A stretch of DNA of 64,000 bases from Mycoplasma sp. Mirounga ES2805-ORL (GCF_017084445.1 NZ_CP070947.1:62001-126000), one strand, 5' to 3'. Positions 26,758 to 37,174 are shown, counted from the first letter of the stretch. Numbers and translations: made by a program. The notes: generated by a model from the sequence alone, not told the origin.

Positions 26758-26982
26758 ATGAAAAAAGATATACATCCAAAATATAATAATGAAGTTAATG
26801 TTGAATGTTCAACATGTCACAAAAAATTTACATTCGGTTCTACATCATCTAAAATAAATGTTGATGTTTGTTCAGGTTGCCACGTTGTTTATACAGGTGA
26901 TAAAGCTAAAAATAAAGCAACAGGTAATATTGATAAATTCAATAAACGTTTTGCAAAATACCAAGAAAAAATGAAAAAATAA
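26758..26982 (+). CDS. rpmE: 50S ribosomal protein L31, zinc-binding type
   Basis: 74 residues. MKKDIHPKYN is the classic L31 start. Two CxxC pairs (CSTC and CSGC) mark the zinc-binding form. A basic tail ends the protein. It lies 25 bases after rpsD, behind GGAAAG, and probably shares its transcript. A bidirectional terminator follows. Confidence 0.96.
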   Translation: MKKDIHPKYNNEVNVECSTCHKKFTFGSTSSKINVDVCSGCHVVYTGDKAKNKATGNIDKFNKRFAKYQEKMKK

Positions 26983-27002
26983 TTTTTTAAAATAAATTTA
27001 AT

Positions 27003-27040
27003 AAAAATACACGACAAATAATTAGTGCCGTGTATTTTTT
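27003..27040. terminator. bidirectional terminator between rpmE and ackA
   Basis: AAATACACG pairs with CGTGTATTT around a 15-base loop, with A and T runs on either side. It serves rpmE on the plus strand and ackA on the minus strand. Confidence 0.85.
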
Positions 27041-27048
27041 GTTATTGT

Positions 27049-28230
27049 TTATTTAATTAAGTTTTTTACATATCTAGCAATAACAACTTCTTCATCTGTA
27101 CGAACTTTATAGATAGGAATAGATGAATTATTATTAGAAATTATTTTGAAATCATCATATTTTTCAAGATTTTCTTTTTGATTTAATTTTAAACCAAATA
27201 GTTGCAATTTATCTATAACCATTTTACGTATGATGTCATCATTTTCACCAATTCCAGCTGTGAAGACAAGAGCATCAATCTTAGTTCCTAATTTATTCAA
27301 ATACATTGCAATGTAATCGACTATTCTTGAAACAAATATATCAATAGCTAATTTAGCATCTTCATTTTTTTCATACAATTCATGTAGATCACGAATGTCA
27401 TTACTTATTCCAGATACACCTAAAAGTCCTGATTGTTTAACCATCATATTAAATACATCATTTGGGTCTTGACCTTCAACTCTAGTTAAGTAGTCAGCAA
27501 TCCCGGGGTCTATACCACCACATCTTGTTCCCATCATAAGTCCATCAAGGGAACTGAATCCAACAGAGACATCGATTGATTGTGAATCTTTAACTGCGCA
27601 AATTGAACTTCCTGATCCTAAGTGCGCAACAACAATGTTAACTTTTTTCTTGCCTAATATTTTCATCATTTTGGTTGTAATGTAGTCATGACTTAATCCA
27701 TGGTAGCCAAATTTATAGATATTGAATTTCTTTGCTCAATCCTTATTAATTGGGAATGTTTTATTTATTTTGGGCATAGTAACATGAAAGGCTGTATCTT
27801 GAGCAATAATTTTTTTAACATTTGGAAGATGTTGTTCAAAGCCTTCAATAGATGACAATGTTGCAGGTGCGTGAAGTGGAATGAATTTTTTAGCTTCTTC
27901 AATTCCAGATTTTACTTTTGCATCATATACTGCTGGTGAAAGAATGTCATGTCCTGAATAAGGTGTTCTAAAACCAATTGCTTCAATTTCATTTAGATCT
28001 TTAATTAAGCCGTGTTCTTTTCAAAGCCTAATCAGATTTTTAACTGCCTCAGAGTGATTTGGAAGATTTACATCTTCAATAATTTTTTGGCCATCAAATT
28101 TTAAAATGATACGACCATCAAGATTAATTCTCTCACAAAGCCCACTTGATAATTGTTCTAATTTATTTTCTGAATAAAATGCTCATTTTAATGAACTACT
28201 TCCTGCATTTACTACTAATATTTTTTTCAT
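27049..28230 (-). CDS. ackA: acetate kinase
   Basis: A 393-residue enzyme that makes ATP and acetate from acetyl phosphate. The start MKKILVVNAGSSSLKW is the first acetate-kinase signature, and HLGSGSSICAVK and FTAGIGEN are the later phosphate- and adenosine-binding motifs. The segment that normally reads GHRxVHGG is GFRTPYSG here: Arg is kept but the following His is not. UGA codes for Trp at least three times. The ATG overlaps the stop of pta (TAATG), which points to coupled translation. A broken copy of the first 250 bases lies inverted at 24683-24936. Confidence 0.95.
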
Positions 28231-29201
28231 TATTTAAATTCGTATCCTTTCAAAATTGTAATTGATGTCACATCAATAACATCTTGTACTTTAGCTCCAC
28301 GACTAAAGTCATTAATTGCACCATTAACACCTTGCATAATAGCCCCGACTGCTCCATATTTACCTAAACGTTGTGCAATTTTGCACCCTATATTACAACT
28401 TTCTAAATTAGGAAATACATAAACCCCCAATTCCTTTTGTGGTGCATTTGGGAATTTGTGTTTTCTAACATTTAAATCATATGCAGCATCAAATTGCATT
28501 TCTGCTTCAATCATATTTAAATTCTTTGATTTAGCAAGTTCAACAGCTTCTTTAACTAAAGTAACATTTTCACCTTTTCCTGAACCATTTGTTGAATATG
28601 TTAGAAATCCTGCTAAATCATTCATTTCCATCGTTTTACAAAAATCTTGTGCATTTGAAGCTATATCAACTAATTGTTCAGAGGTTGGTTTTTGAACTGT
28701 TGAAGGGTCGGTGAAAACTAATCTTTCATCATCCTTATGCATTACGATAACACTAGAAATCGTTTTAATTCCGGGTTTTGCACCTATACATTTAAATGCG
28801 GCTCTAAGAATATCGGCTGTTGAATAGATTAGTCCGCCGACAGCTGAGTCAACATCTTTAGTTCTAATCATCATCGCTCCATAATATGGACGAGTTTGAA
28901 CACTTTTTTTACATGTTTCAAAGTCTTCTTTACCTTTTCTAATTTCAGCTAACTTTTGAGCATATTCTTCAATTTTTTTGTCTTCTTTAGATAAAATAAT
29001 ATTTTCTAAACCATCGTTAACTATTTGACTTTCATTTTCTAAAAGCATGATTGGTTTAGCAAGTTTTTCATGTTGCAAGTACTTTGCCGCTTCACGGGCT
29101 CTCTCATCATCTCCATCAATAAATAAAACAGATAAAATTTGTTTTTTGGCTTTTTGTTTAAGTAAATCATTGATATGTTTACTAAATTTTGAAATTGGCA
29201 T
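28230..29201 (-). CDS. pta: phosphate acetyltransferase
   Basis: 323 residues, the length of the short class of Pta. It converts acetyl-CoA and phosphate to acetyl phosphate, the substrate for AckA. Family features are GGLIYSTADILRAAFKCIG, the region VLFIDGDDERAREAAKYL near the start, and AQRLGKYGAVGAIMQGVNG near the end. A strong AAAGGGGG site precedes the ATG. It is first in a pta-ackA operon divergent from the pdh genes. It sits at the branch that turns acetyl-CoA into ATP. Confidence 0.95.
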   Translation of the reverse strand: MPISKFSKHINDLLKQKAKKQILSVLFIDGDDERAREAAKYLQHEKLAKPIMLLENESQIVNDGLENIILSKEDKKIEEYAQKLAEIRKGKEDFETCKKSVQTRPYYGAMMIRTKDVDSAVGGLIYSTADILRAAFKCIGAKPGIKTISSVIVMHKDDERLVFTDPSTVQKPTSEQLVDIASNAQDFCKTMEMNDLAGFLTYSTNGSGKGENVTLVKEAVELAKSKNLNMIEAEMQFDAAYDLNVRKHKFPNAPQKELGVYVFPNLESCNIGCKIAQRLGKYGAVGAIMQGVNGAINDFSRGAKVQDVIDVTSITILKGYEFK

Positions 29202-29564
29202 ATTTGCCCCCTTTATTTTTTTGTTAATATATATTGATATATATTTTTTATTTTATTTTAAAAACCATTTTTATTCATTTAAAAGGGTTTAAAAGATTTC
29301 TAATTTAGAATAAATGTGGAAATTTCTAGATGATATGCTTTCCAAAAAGTGTCATTTTATCGTTTTTAATAGCTTTTTTATTATTTTTTTATTATTCTAA
29401 GTGATTATAAAATAATTATTTTTTCAATTAAAAGTGTTATTTTTTTTCCACAAAATAGAAATATTATTAAGAATAAAGTGCAAAACTAATTTTTGAATGT
29501 GAATATAAATATAATTTATTTGCATAATAAATTGCAAAATATTTAATTAATTAAAGGAGATCAG
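29202..29564. other. divergent promoter region pta / pdhA
   Basis: 360 A+T-rich bases without an open frame. A TATAAT box at 29510-29515 could serve pdhA, whose ATG follows AAAGGAGAT. The spacing leaves room for regulation of acetate and pyruvate genes together, but no operator repeat was clear. Confidence 0.45.
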
Positions 29565-30650
29565 ATGACATTAAAACACATCGAAAAAGGTTTAGTTATG
29601 TCTAAAAAAGAAGACATCATTCGTTACCTTGATGTTGATGGAAACCTAATTTCAGGTATGAAATCATCAGCAAGTAAAGAAGAATTATTAGACCTTTACA
29701 ATATTATGGTTAAATCTCGCCAATGAGATAACTATGCGCTAACACTTCAAAAGACAGGTCGTTTAGGTACATTTGCACCTAACCTTGGTGAAGAAGCATT
29801 TTTAGCAGCTATAGGTTATACATTAGAAAAAGATGATTGATTTATTCCTCACTACCGTGTTCTAGCTAGTTTAATTGCACGTGGTGTTACATATGAACAA
29901 GTATTCCTATACTGAAGAGGTTCAGAAAAAGGTGCTTCATTAAAAGGACTAAATACAATACCTATGCAAGTTATCATTGGCTCACAATGCTCTCAAGCAG
30001 CGGGTGTTGCTATGGCTTTAAAAGCAGCTGGCAAAAATCAAATCGCTGTTACAACAATTGGTAATGGTGGAACTAACGAAGGTGAATTCCATGAAGCATT
30101 AAACTTAGCTTCAGTACGTAAATTACCTGTTGTATTTGCTATATCAAATAACAAATGAGCTATTTCAGTTCCAGAACACAATAGTTATGCTGTTGAAACA
30201 TTAGCAGCTAGAGCTGCAAGTTACGGAATCCCTGGAATTCGTGTTGATGGTAATGACTTACTAGCTTCATTTGAAGTATTAAAAGAAGCTTATGAATTTG
30301 CACGTAAAGGAAATGGTCCAATTCTATTAGAATTTGATACATGAAGACAAGGTCAACACACCACTTCAGATGACCCTAGAGTATATCGTTCAGAAGCTGA
30401 AGAAAAGGAACATGAAAAATGAGAACCATTCCACCGTATTGAAAAATACTTATTGGACAACAATTTAATTACACAAGATAAAATTAACGAATTAAAAGAA
30501 GCTGCAGAAGCTGCAGCTAAAAAAGCCTACGAAAAATCTACAAAACTTCTTGAAAAAGAAGGATATGATGACATCTTCAAATACACATACAAGACATTAC
30601 CAGAAGAATTAAAGGCACAACAAGAAAAATTTAGAAAGTACCTTAAATAA
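29565..30650 (+). CDS. pdhA: pyruvate dehydrogenase E1 component, alpha subunit
   Basis: A 361-residue thiamine-diphosphate enzyme subunit that decarboxylates pyruvate together with PdhB. The conserved order WFIPHYR, RGSEKG, GSQCSQAAGVAMALK, then the thiamine motif region GGTNEGEFHEALNLAS and ISNNKWAIS is present. Oddly, the Gly-Asp-Gly that starts the thiamine motif is Gly-Asn-Gly here (IGNGGTNEG), so the usual Mg-binding Asp is replaced by Asn. The start at 29565 follows AAAGGAGAT. It forms an operon with pdhB, 23 bases downstream. Confidence 0.95.
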
Positions 30651-30673
30651 TAGGTAAATTAAGGAGAAATATT

Positions 30674-31675
30674 ATGGCTACAAAAACAAAATTATTAAAT
30701 AATATCGGTGCTGTTACTGACGCTTTAGACGTCATGATGGAAAAAGACAAAAATGTTGTTGTATATGGAGAAGATACAGGATTTGAAGGTGGAGTTTTCC
30801 GTGCTACACAAGGCTTACAAAAGAAATACGGAGTAGATAGATGTTTTGATACACCTATTCAAGAATCATCATTAGTAGGTTCAGGTATTGGTGCAGCTGT
30901 TGCTGGACTTAAACCAGTTGTTGAAATGCAATTCTCAGGATTCTCACTATATGGACTAGCGCAATTATTCGGTAACGCAGCTCGTCTAAGAAATAGATCA
31001 CGTGGTGTTACAACCGTACCTATGGTACTTCGTATGCCATGTGGTGGTGGAGTTAAAGCTCTTGAACACCACTCAGAATCAGTTGAAGCTCTATTCGCAC
31101 ATATTCCAGGTTTAAAAGTTGTTATGCCTTCAACACCTAAAGATACAAAAGGTCTTTTAATTTCAGCTATTGAAGATCCAGATCCAGTTGTATTCTTAGA
31201 ACACAAACGTGACTACCGTGCTTTCAAAGAAGAAGTTCCTGAAGGCTACTACAAGGTAGAAATTGGTAAAGCTAGAGTTGTTGTTCCAGGTGAAGAATTA
31301 ACAGTTGTTACATATGGTCACATGGTTCATGAAACATTAGCAGCTCTTAAAAAGTTAAGAGAACAAGGTAAAGACTATTCAGTTGAAGTTATTGACTTAA
31401 GAACAATTAAACCTTTAGACACAAAAACAATTATTGAATCAGTTAAGAAAACAGGAAGATTATTAGCTGTTTCTGAAGCAGTTACATATGGTTCAATTAA
31501 CACTGAAGTTATTGCTCGTGTTAATGAAGAAGCATTCGATGACTTGCTTGCAGCTCCACGTCGTCTAAATGGACCTGATATTACAATTCCTCTTCCAGTA
31601 TTAGAAAATCTTTTCATGGTTGATGCAAACAAAATCGCTATGGAAATTGATGATATGCTAAAGGATGCTGAATAA
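30674..31675 (+). CDS. pdhB: pyruvate dehydrogenase E1 component, beta subunit
   Basis: 333 residues, the usual length. Typical segments are VVVYGEDTGFEGGVFRAT, FDTPIQESSLVGSGIGAAV, PVVEMQFSGF and LRMPCGGGVKALEHHSES, and the C-terminal transketolase region contains VIDLRTIKPLDT. With PdhA it makes the E1 heterotetramer. AAGGAGAAA precedes the ATG. A terminator follows, so the E2 pieces downstream are a separate transcription unit. Confidence 0.97.
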   Translation: MATKTKLLNNIGAVTDALDVMMEKDKNVVVYGEDTGFEGGVFRATQGLQKKYGVDRCFDTPIQESSLVGSGIGAAVAGLKPVVEMQFSGFSLYGLAQLFGNAARLRNRSRGVTTVPMVLRMPCGGGVKALEHHSESVEALFAHIPGLKVVMPSTPKDTKGLLISAIEDPDPVVFLEHKRDYRAFKEEVPEGYYKVEIGKARVVVPGEELTVVTYGHMVHETLAALKKLREQGKDYSVEVIDLRTIKPLDTKTIIESVKKTGRLLAVSEAVTYGSINTEVIARVNEEAFDDLLAAPRRLNGPDITIPLPVLENLFMVDANKIAMEIDDMLKDAE

Positions 31676-31704
31676 TTTAAGGAAAATAATTATCATATTT
31701 TATT

Positions 31705-31747
31705 AAAAAGCAACGCACTGAGAGTAATTTTGGTAAGTTGCTTTTTT
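31705..31747 (+). terminator. terminator of pdhAB
   Basis: AAAAAGCAAC and GTTGCTTTTT form a 10-bp stem ending in a T-run, 30 bases after the pdhB stop. Confidence 0.85.
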
Positions 31748-31749
31748 CT

Positions 31750-31840
31750 ATGCTTTATAATTAATAAAGCACTAAGTGTGTTTACTAATATATATCTATA
31801 TATTAAATTGGTAAATCAAACTTAATGCTTTATAATTAAT
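31750..31840 (+). promoter_or_regulatory. tandem promoter-like direct repeat before the E2 pieces
   Basis: The 16-base sequence ATGCTTTATAATTAAT occurs twice, at 31750-31765 and 31825-31840. Each copy contains TGCTTTATAAT, a good -10 box. The first copy is also the left arm of a palindrome GCTTTAT..ATAAAGC (31752-31770). The second copy lies 23 bases before the ATG at 31860. Confidence 0.6.
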
Positions 31841-31859
31841 CTTGATAAGAGGAGGATAC

Positions 31860-32069
31860 ATGGCAGAGGAAAAGAAAAAAGATGAAGTTGTTCAAGAAAA
31901 AGCACCCGCTGTTGTTGGACTTTTAAAAGTTTCTGATGAGACTCTAAATTTCGATCAATTTGTGAGCAAAAAAGTATGCGCTAAGAAAAACGCTGCTAAA
32001 GACAAAAATGACAATTCTAATTTAACTCCAAGAGAGAGAGCTATTCTCGAAAGAAAGAAGAAAAAATAA
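31860..32069 (+). CDS. small charged protein, probable detached E2/E3 linker segment
   Basis: 69 residues starting at the ATG behind AAGAGGAGGATAC. The sequence is charged, with VVGLLKVSDETLNFDQF in the middle and a very basic end. In lipoyl-bearing mycoplasma PDH subunits I recall a similar VVG..KVSD segment just after the lipoyl domain, so this may be the linker of a split E2; that is inference. It has neither a lipoyl domain nor a recognisable peripheral-subunit-binding domain. It ends two bases before the E2 catalytic gene, so the two are translated together. Confidence 0.65.
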   Translation: MAEEKKKDEVVQEKAPAVVGLLKVSDETLNFDQFVSKKVCAKKNAAKDKNDNSNLTPRERAILERKKKK

Positions 32070-32071
32070 TC

Positions 32072-32794
32072 ATGATTCAAGAATTAAAAAAAATTGAAGC
32101 TAGAACAGAAAAATTAACCCCAATTCGTAAGGCTATTGCTAGAAACTTGAAAAATGCAATGCAACATGTTGCATATACTTCATTAGTTCAAAAAGTTGAT
32201 GCAACTAAATTGTGAAATCACAGAAAAAGTGTTGTTAAGAAAATTCAAGAAAAAGAAGGTGTTAAATTAACATTTTTATCATGAATTATTAAAGCAACAA
32301 CTATTGCTCTAAGCGAATATCCAGTTTTTAGCGCAAAAGTTGATGAAGAAAAAGGTGAAATTATCTATCCTGGATCACTAAACATAGGTATTGCTGTTGA
32401 TACTCCATATGGTTTAGTTGTTCCTGTTATCAAGGATGCTGATAAGTTAGATATAATTGGCATTCAAAAAGAAATAATTCGTCTTGCATCATTAGCGCAA
32501 GATAAAAAATTAAAAATGTCTGATATGCAAGGTGCTTGCTTTACAATTACAAACGTTGGATCAGTTGGTGTTTTAACCGGAACCCCAATTATGAATTACC
32601 CAGAAATCGCTATTTTAGGAACTGGTGCAATTGTTGATGAAGCGCTTGTAAAAGGTGATAAAATAGTTCCTGGTAAGACAATGAACTTGTCAATTGCCGC
32701 AGACCACCGTTGAGTAGACGGGGCTGATATGGGACGCTTTAATGGAAGAATTAAAGAATTATTAGAAAATCCAGAAACATTAGGAGATTTATAA
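32072..32794 (+). CDS. pdhC: pyruvate dehydrogenase E2, bare acetyltransferase catalytic domain
   Basis: 240 residues covering only the catalytic domain of dihydrolipoamide acetyltransferase; whole E2 proteins usually have 400-550 residues. It begins with RTEKLTPIRKAIARNL, contains NIGIAVDTPYGLVVPVIKDAD and TITNVGSVGVLTGTP, and ends with the active-site motif DHRWVDGADM (catalytic His and Asp present). No lipoyl domain and no subunit-binding domain are attached. It transfers acetyl from lipoamide to CoA in the E2 core. It lies between the small linker-like gene and a free lipoyl-domain gene, spaced 2 and 3 bases. Confidence 0.93.
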
Positions 32795-32797
32795 GAT

Positions 32798-33034
32798 ATG
32801 TTTAAAATGAAATTTACAGATATTGGTGAAGGTTTACACGAAGGAACAGTTGCAGAAGTATTAGTTAAAGAAGGCGATGAAGTTAAAGAAGGTCAAACCC
32901 TATTCTCTGTTGAAACAGATAAAATGACTTCAGAAATTCCAGCTCCTGTAACAGGTAAAATTGCGAAAATTTTAATTGAACCAGGTAAAGAAATTATTGT
33001 TGGTGATGAAATTTTCCACATTGAAGAAAAATAA
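32798..33034 (+). CDS. stand-alone lipoyl-domain protein
   Basis: 78 residues forming a single lipoyl domain: FTDIGEGLHEGTVAEVLV, then FSVETDKMTSEIPAPV with the lipoylated Lys in ETDKM, and GDEIFHIEE at the end. Such domains are normally fused to the N-terminus of E2 (or E3 in mycoplasmas). Here it is a separate protein encoded 3 bases after the E2 catalytic domain, and the E3 gene lacks a lipoyl domain as well. It probably acts as a mobile acetyl carrier in trans, like GcvH. A terminator follows. Confidence 0.93.
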   Translation: MFKMKFTDIGEGLHEGTVAEVLVKEGDEVKEGQTLFSVETDKMTSEIPAPVTGKIAKILIEPGKEIIVGDEIFHIEEK

Positions 33035-33052
33035 TTAACCTTATATCAATTT

Positions 33053-33077
33053 AAATGCAACGTTGTTGCATTTTTTT
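33053..33077 (+). terminator. terminator after the lipoyl-domain gene
   Basis: AAATGCAAC and GTTGCATTT form a perfect 9-bp stem with a 3-base loop, followed by a T-run. Confidence 0.88.
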
Positions 33078-33220
33078 CTTTTTAAGAGAAAATATTGTGC
33101 TAATTCATTTATAAGGTTTAAATTGATCTATAATTATAAATAGAGTGTTTTATATTAATAATATATTTGACTTAAATCACTTTAAAATAATAAAAAACAA
33201 AATTATAGGTAGGATAAATT

Positions 33221-34189
33221 ATGAAAAAAATTATCGTTGTTGGATTAGGAAATGTAGGATTTACATATGTAACAATTTCAGTTGCAAGAGGCTTACAAGC
33301 TGAATGAATTTTTGTAGATAAAAATCAAGAAGTTGCAGATGCTCATGCACATGATTTTCAAGATATGGTAGCATTAATGCCAAGAAACAATTCAACATTT
33401 AGAACAGGAACATTAGCAGATGCAAAAGGTGCAGACGTTGTCGTTATTGCAGCTTCAATCCCTGCAGATAAAACATTTGCAGATCGTCTAGCTCTAGCTG
33501 GCGCAAATGCTAAATTAATGGGAGACTTTGGTCAACAATTAAAAGATGCTGGATTTAAGGGTGTTGTTATAGTGCCTGCAAACCCATGTGATGTTATGGC
33601 AGCTGCGGTTCATTATGCTTCAGGTTTACCATTTAAAAAAGTTATTTCAACAGGAACATTATTAGATTCAGCTAGATTTAAGAAAATAATTGCCCAAAGA
33701 TTCAATGTTTCAGCTGATTCAGTTATTGGATCAATATTAGCTGAACATGGAGCATCAGCAATGGCAAACTGATCACAAGTTAAAGTTGGAGATGCAGACA
33801 TTGCAACATTAATTAAAACAAAGAGAATTTCTGCTAATGAATTAGATGAAATTCTTGAAAAAACAGTTAAAGAAGGTTTCTACATCTTTTCACGTAAGGG
33901 AAATACTCAATTTGGCATTGCGACATCAATTTTTGAAATAACTGATGCAGTTATTAATAACAAGAGACAAGTTATGAATGTTGGTGTTAAATTACCTGGT
34001 GGTTATAAGAATGCTGGTATTTATTCATCAATTCCAGTTATTGTTGGAGAAAATGGATATGAATACTTGCCTTCAAAACCAACTATGACTAAAGAAGAAT
34101 GAGCTAAATTTGAAGAATCAACAGCTAAACTTGCAAAAGTTCATGAAGACACTTTAGATAAAATCGGAATTAAAGTTAAATTTGATTAA
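33221..34189 (+). CDS. ldh: L-lactate dehydrogenase family protein
   Basis: 322 residues, Rossmann dehydrogenase of the lactate/malate family. The NAD site GLGNVG is at the start, NPCDV replaces the common NPVDV, and GTLLDSARFK carries the substrate-binding Arg. The catalytic His lies in AEHGAS, where most lactate dehydrogenases have GEHGDS. The mobile loop region (ASIPADKTFADR) also departs from the usual pattern, so malate or another 2-hydroxy acid is possible. The position next to the PDH and Pta-AckA genes favours pyruvate reduction to lactate. AGGATAAATT precedes the ATG. Confidence 0.82.
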
Positions 34190-34282
34190 TTAACAATTGT
34201 TTAATACTAATTAAAAACATTGCACCAAGTGTAGTGTTTTTTTAGTTTTTAATTCTTAAACCTGTTTAATAAAAAAAAGTAT

Positions 34283-34314
34283 AAAAATGGCACTTTCTCG
34301 AAGTGTCATTTTTA
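34283..34314. terminator. bidirectional terminator between ldh and the 4-TM protein
   Basis: AAAATGGCACTT and AAGTGTCATTTT pair with one G-T around TCTCG and have T-runs on both strands. A weaker hairpin at about 34212-34241 lies nearer ldh. Confidence 0.75.
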
Positions 34315-34323
34315 TTTTCTTAA

Positions 34324-34871
34324 TTATTTTTTAACAATTAAAGGTGTAATAAATACTGAAACAATACCTAATGCGTAGAATATAAGTGTAGAAACTGGAA
34401 GTCCAACTGGTAGTTTATCTGTGCTATTTGATTGAGTCAATATAACTATAAATAAAATTGATGCTATAAAAACTAATAAAGTCATAGCTATTAGTCCATA
34501 TTTTTCACCATTAGTTTTTGATTTGAAATCTAAAAAGCTAAATACTGCAAACACAATTATTGCAATTGAAAGAATTCAAAATAGAACAAAAATTGAGTAT
34601 CCAAATTGAGCACCTGCAACCGCCGCTGAAGAATCAGGCATAGCTTTAATAGTTGAGATATAGTCTCCAAAAGATAAATTACCAATAATTTCTTTTAGAG
34701 CTGAATTATATTTAGCTCCTATTACTAAATAGTATCAGAATAAATTTGAATTACTTGGTATTAATTTAGAATTTATTTTAACAAATGAAATTGTTAGCAT
34801 AAGTGAAAATAAAATTAACACTGCAACAATTGCAACAATAAATATTTTAGATTGTTTTTTAAGAATTTCAT
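34324..34871 (-). pseudogene. four-span membrane protein with an apparent 1-base frameshift after the start
   Basis: A strong site CGGAGG and an ATG at 34871 begin MKFLKN, but that frame stops after 18 codons. The neighbouring frame is open for 175 codons to 34324 and carries four membrane spans (about IFIVAIVAVLILFSL, GYSIFVLFWILSIAI, LIAMTLLVFIASILF and VSTLIFYALGIVSVF). One extra A in the six-A run (34855-34860) would join the two into a protein of about 182 residues. It could be slip-strand phase variation, a sequencing error or a dead gene. The function is unknown. Confidence 0.65.
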
Positions 34872-35145
34872 TAATCCTCCGTATATTTTTTTTACTTCTT
34901 AGTCCATGAAAGATTGTAGAAGTAAGTAAATTTTAATTTAGTTTCTATTATTTCTTAAGAATTTTTCCTCATTATTTTGTAGTTGAGTTTCATAAATTTC
35001 CGCATTTGCAATCTAGGATTTATCATAGAAACTAGGAGTTAAATTTATTTAACAAATATAAAAGAAAATCAAATATTTCTAATATTTTTTTTCTTTACAT
35101 ATAAAATATTAAAAGTTATTATTTAACAATTTCTGAGGAGCGCAA
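34872..35145. other. intergenic region upstream of gltX
   Basis: About 270 A+T-rich bases. TAGTTTCTA (about 34938) and TAGAAACTA (about 35026) could pair over a distance, but no T-box or other known leader pattern was found. A GAGGAG site precedes gltX. Confidence 0.4.
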
Positions 35146-36533
<1,388 letters not shown>

Positions 36534-36543
<10 letters not shown>

Positions 36544-36932
36544 AATTCCATTCAGAAGCCTTACAAGTTAATAACCCTCAAATTATTGACTTTGAAGCAG
36601 AGGCTACATATGAAATGTTTGTTGATGATGAAGACAAAGAATTAACTGAGTATCATACATATCAATTCAAAGAACCTAAGATGAATGAATCTAATAGAGT
36701 AGAGATTAGTGCTAAAAAAATTAATATTTTTGCTGGACCTACAACTCTTTCAATGGTTTTAAATCAAAAACATGCTAACTCATACATTAAAGTTGATGGT
36801 CAAAAATTAGTACTTTATTCAAACTTGTCTAAAGTTGACTTAGAACCAAAAACTAAATCATTTGAGTATTCATTGTTTAGCGCCAACGATGAAAAAATAG
36901 GCGATTTTAAGATATCAATTGAAGAACTTTAA
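36534..36932 (+). CDS. hypothetical protein overlapping gltX
   Basis: 132 residues with no signal peptide or membrane span and a mixed, mostly beta-type composition. The first base of its ATG lies inside the gltX end (10-base overlap), so translation is probably coupled. Segments such as INIFAGPTTLSMVLNQKH and KSFEYSLFSANDEKIG were not recognised. It has an acidic overall character and is likely cytoplasmic. Confidence 0.75.
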
Positions 36933-37020
36933 CAATATTTTTTAAAGTTTATGATAGAATAAAACATATCTTTATTAAGACAAAAAGTAAAACTAAAATT
37001 TAATTTAAAAAGGAAAAACA

Positions 37021-37134
37021 ATGCGTAAAGACACAAGACTAAAAAATAAGTTACGTGCAGAAAAAAGATTGCACAAACTTCAAAAAGAAGCAGCTCGTGA
37101 TAAAAGAAGAGCCGAAAAAGAAGCTTCAAAATAA
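37021..37134 (+). CDS. 37-residue highly basic conserved-looking small protein
   Basis: A short frame, MRKDTRLKNKL through KEASK, almost entirely Lys, Arg, Glu, Ala and Leu, predicted as one charged helix. It has a clear AAAAAGGAAAAACA site and its own terminator 3 bases downstream, which supports a real gene. It resembles ribosome-associated basic peptides in composition but does not match S21 or L34 by eye. The role is unknown. Confidence 0.65.
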   Translation: MRKDTRLKNKLRAEKRLHKLQKEAARDKRRAEKEASK

Positions 37135-37137
37135 TTT

Positions 37138-37174
37138 AAAATGACACCTGATGAAAAAAAGTGTCATTTTTTAT
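37138..37174 (+). terminator. terminator after the 37-residue gene
   Basis: AAAATGACAC pairs with GTGTCATTTT around a 13-base loop, followed by T's. Confidence 0.85.

Noticed and set aside
30859-31206. Minus-strand open frame inside pdhB
   Set aside because: Fully overlaps a strongly conserved enzyme gene on the other strand and lacks a ribosome-binding site.
31842-32069. Earlier TTG start for the small gene before pdhC
   Set aside because: The ATG at 31860 sits at the right distance from GAGGAGG; the TTG start would place the ribosome-binding site inside the coding sequence.
34872-35145. T-box leader upstream of gltX
   Set aside because: No T-box consensus, specifier loop or terminator/antiterminator pair was recognised in this region.
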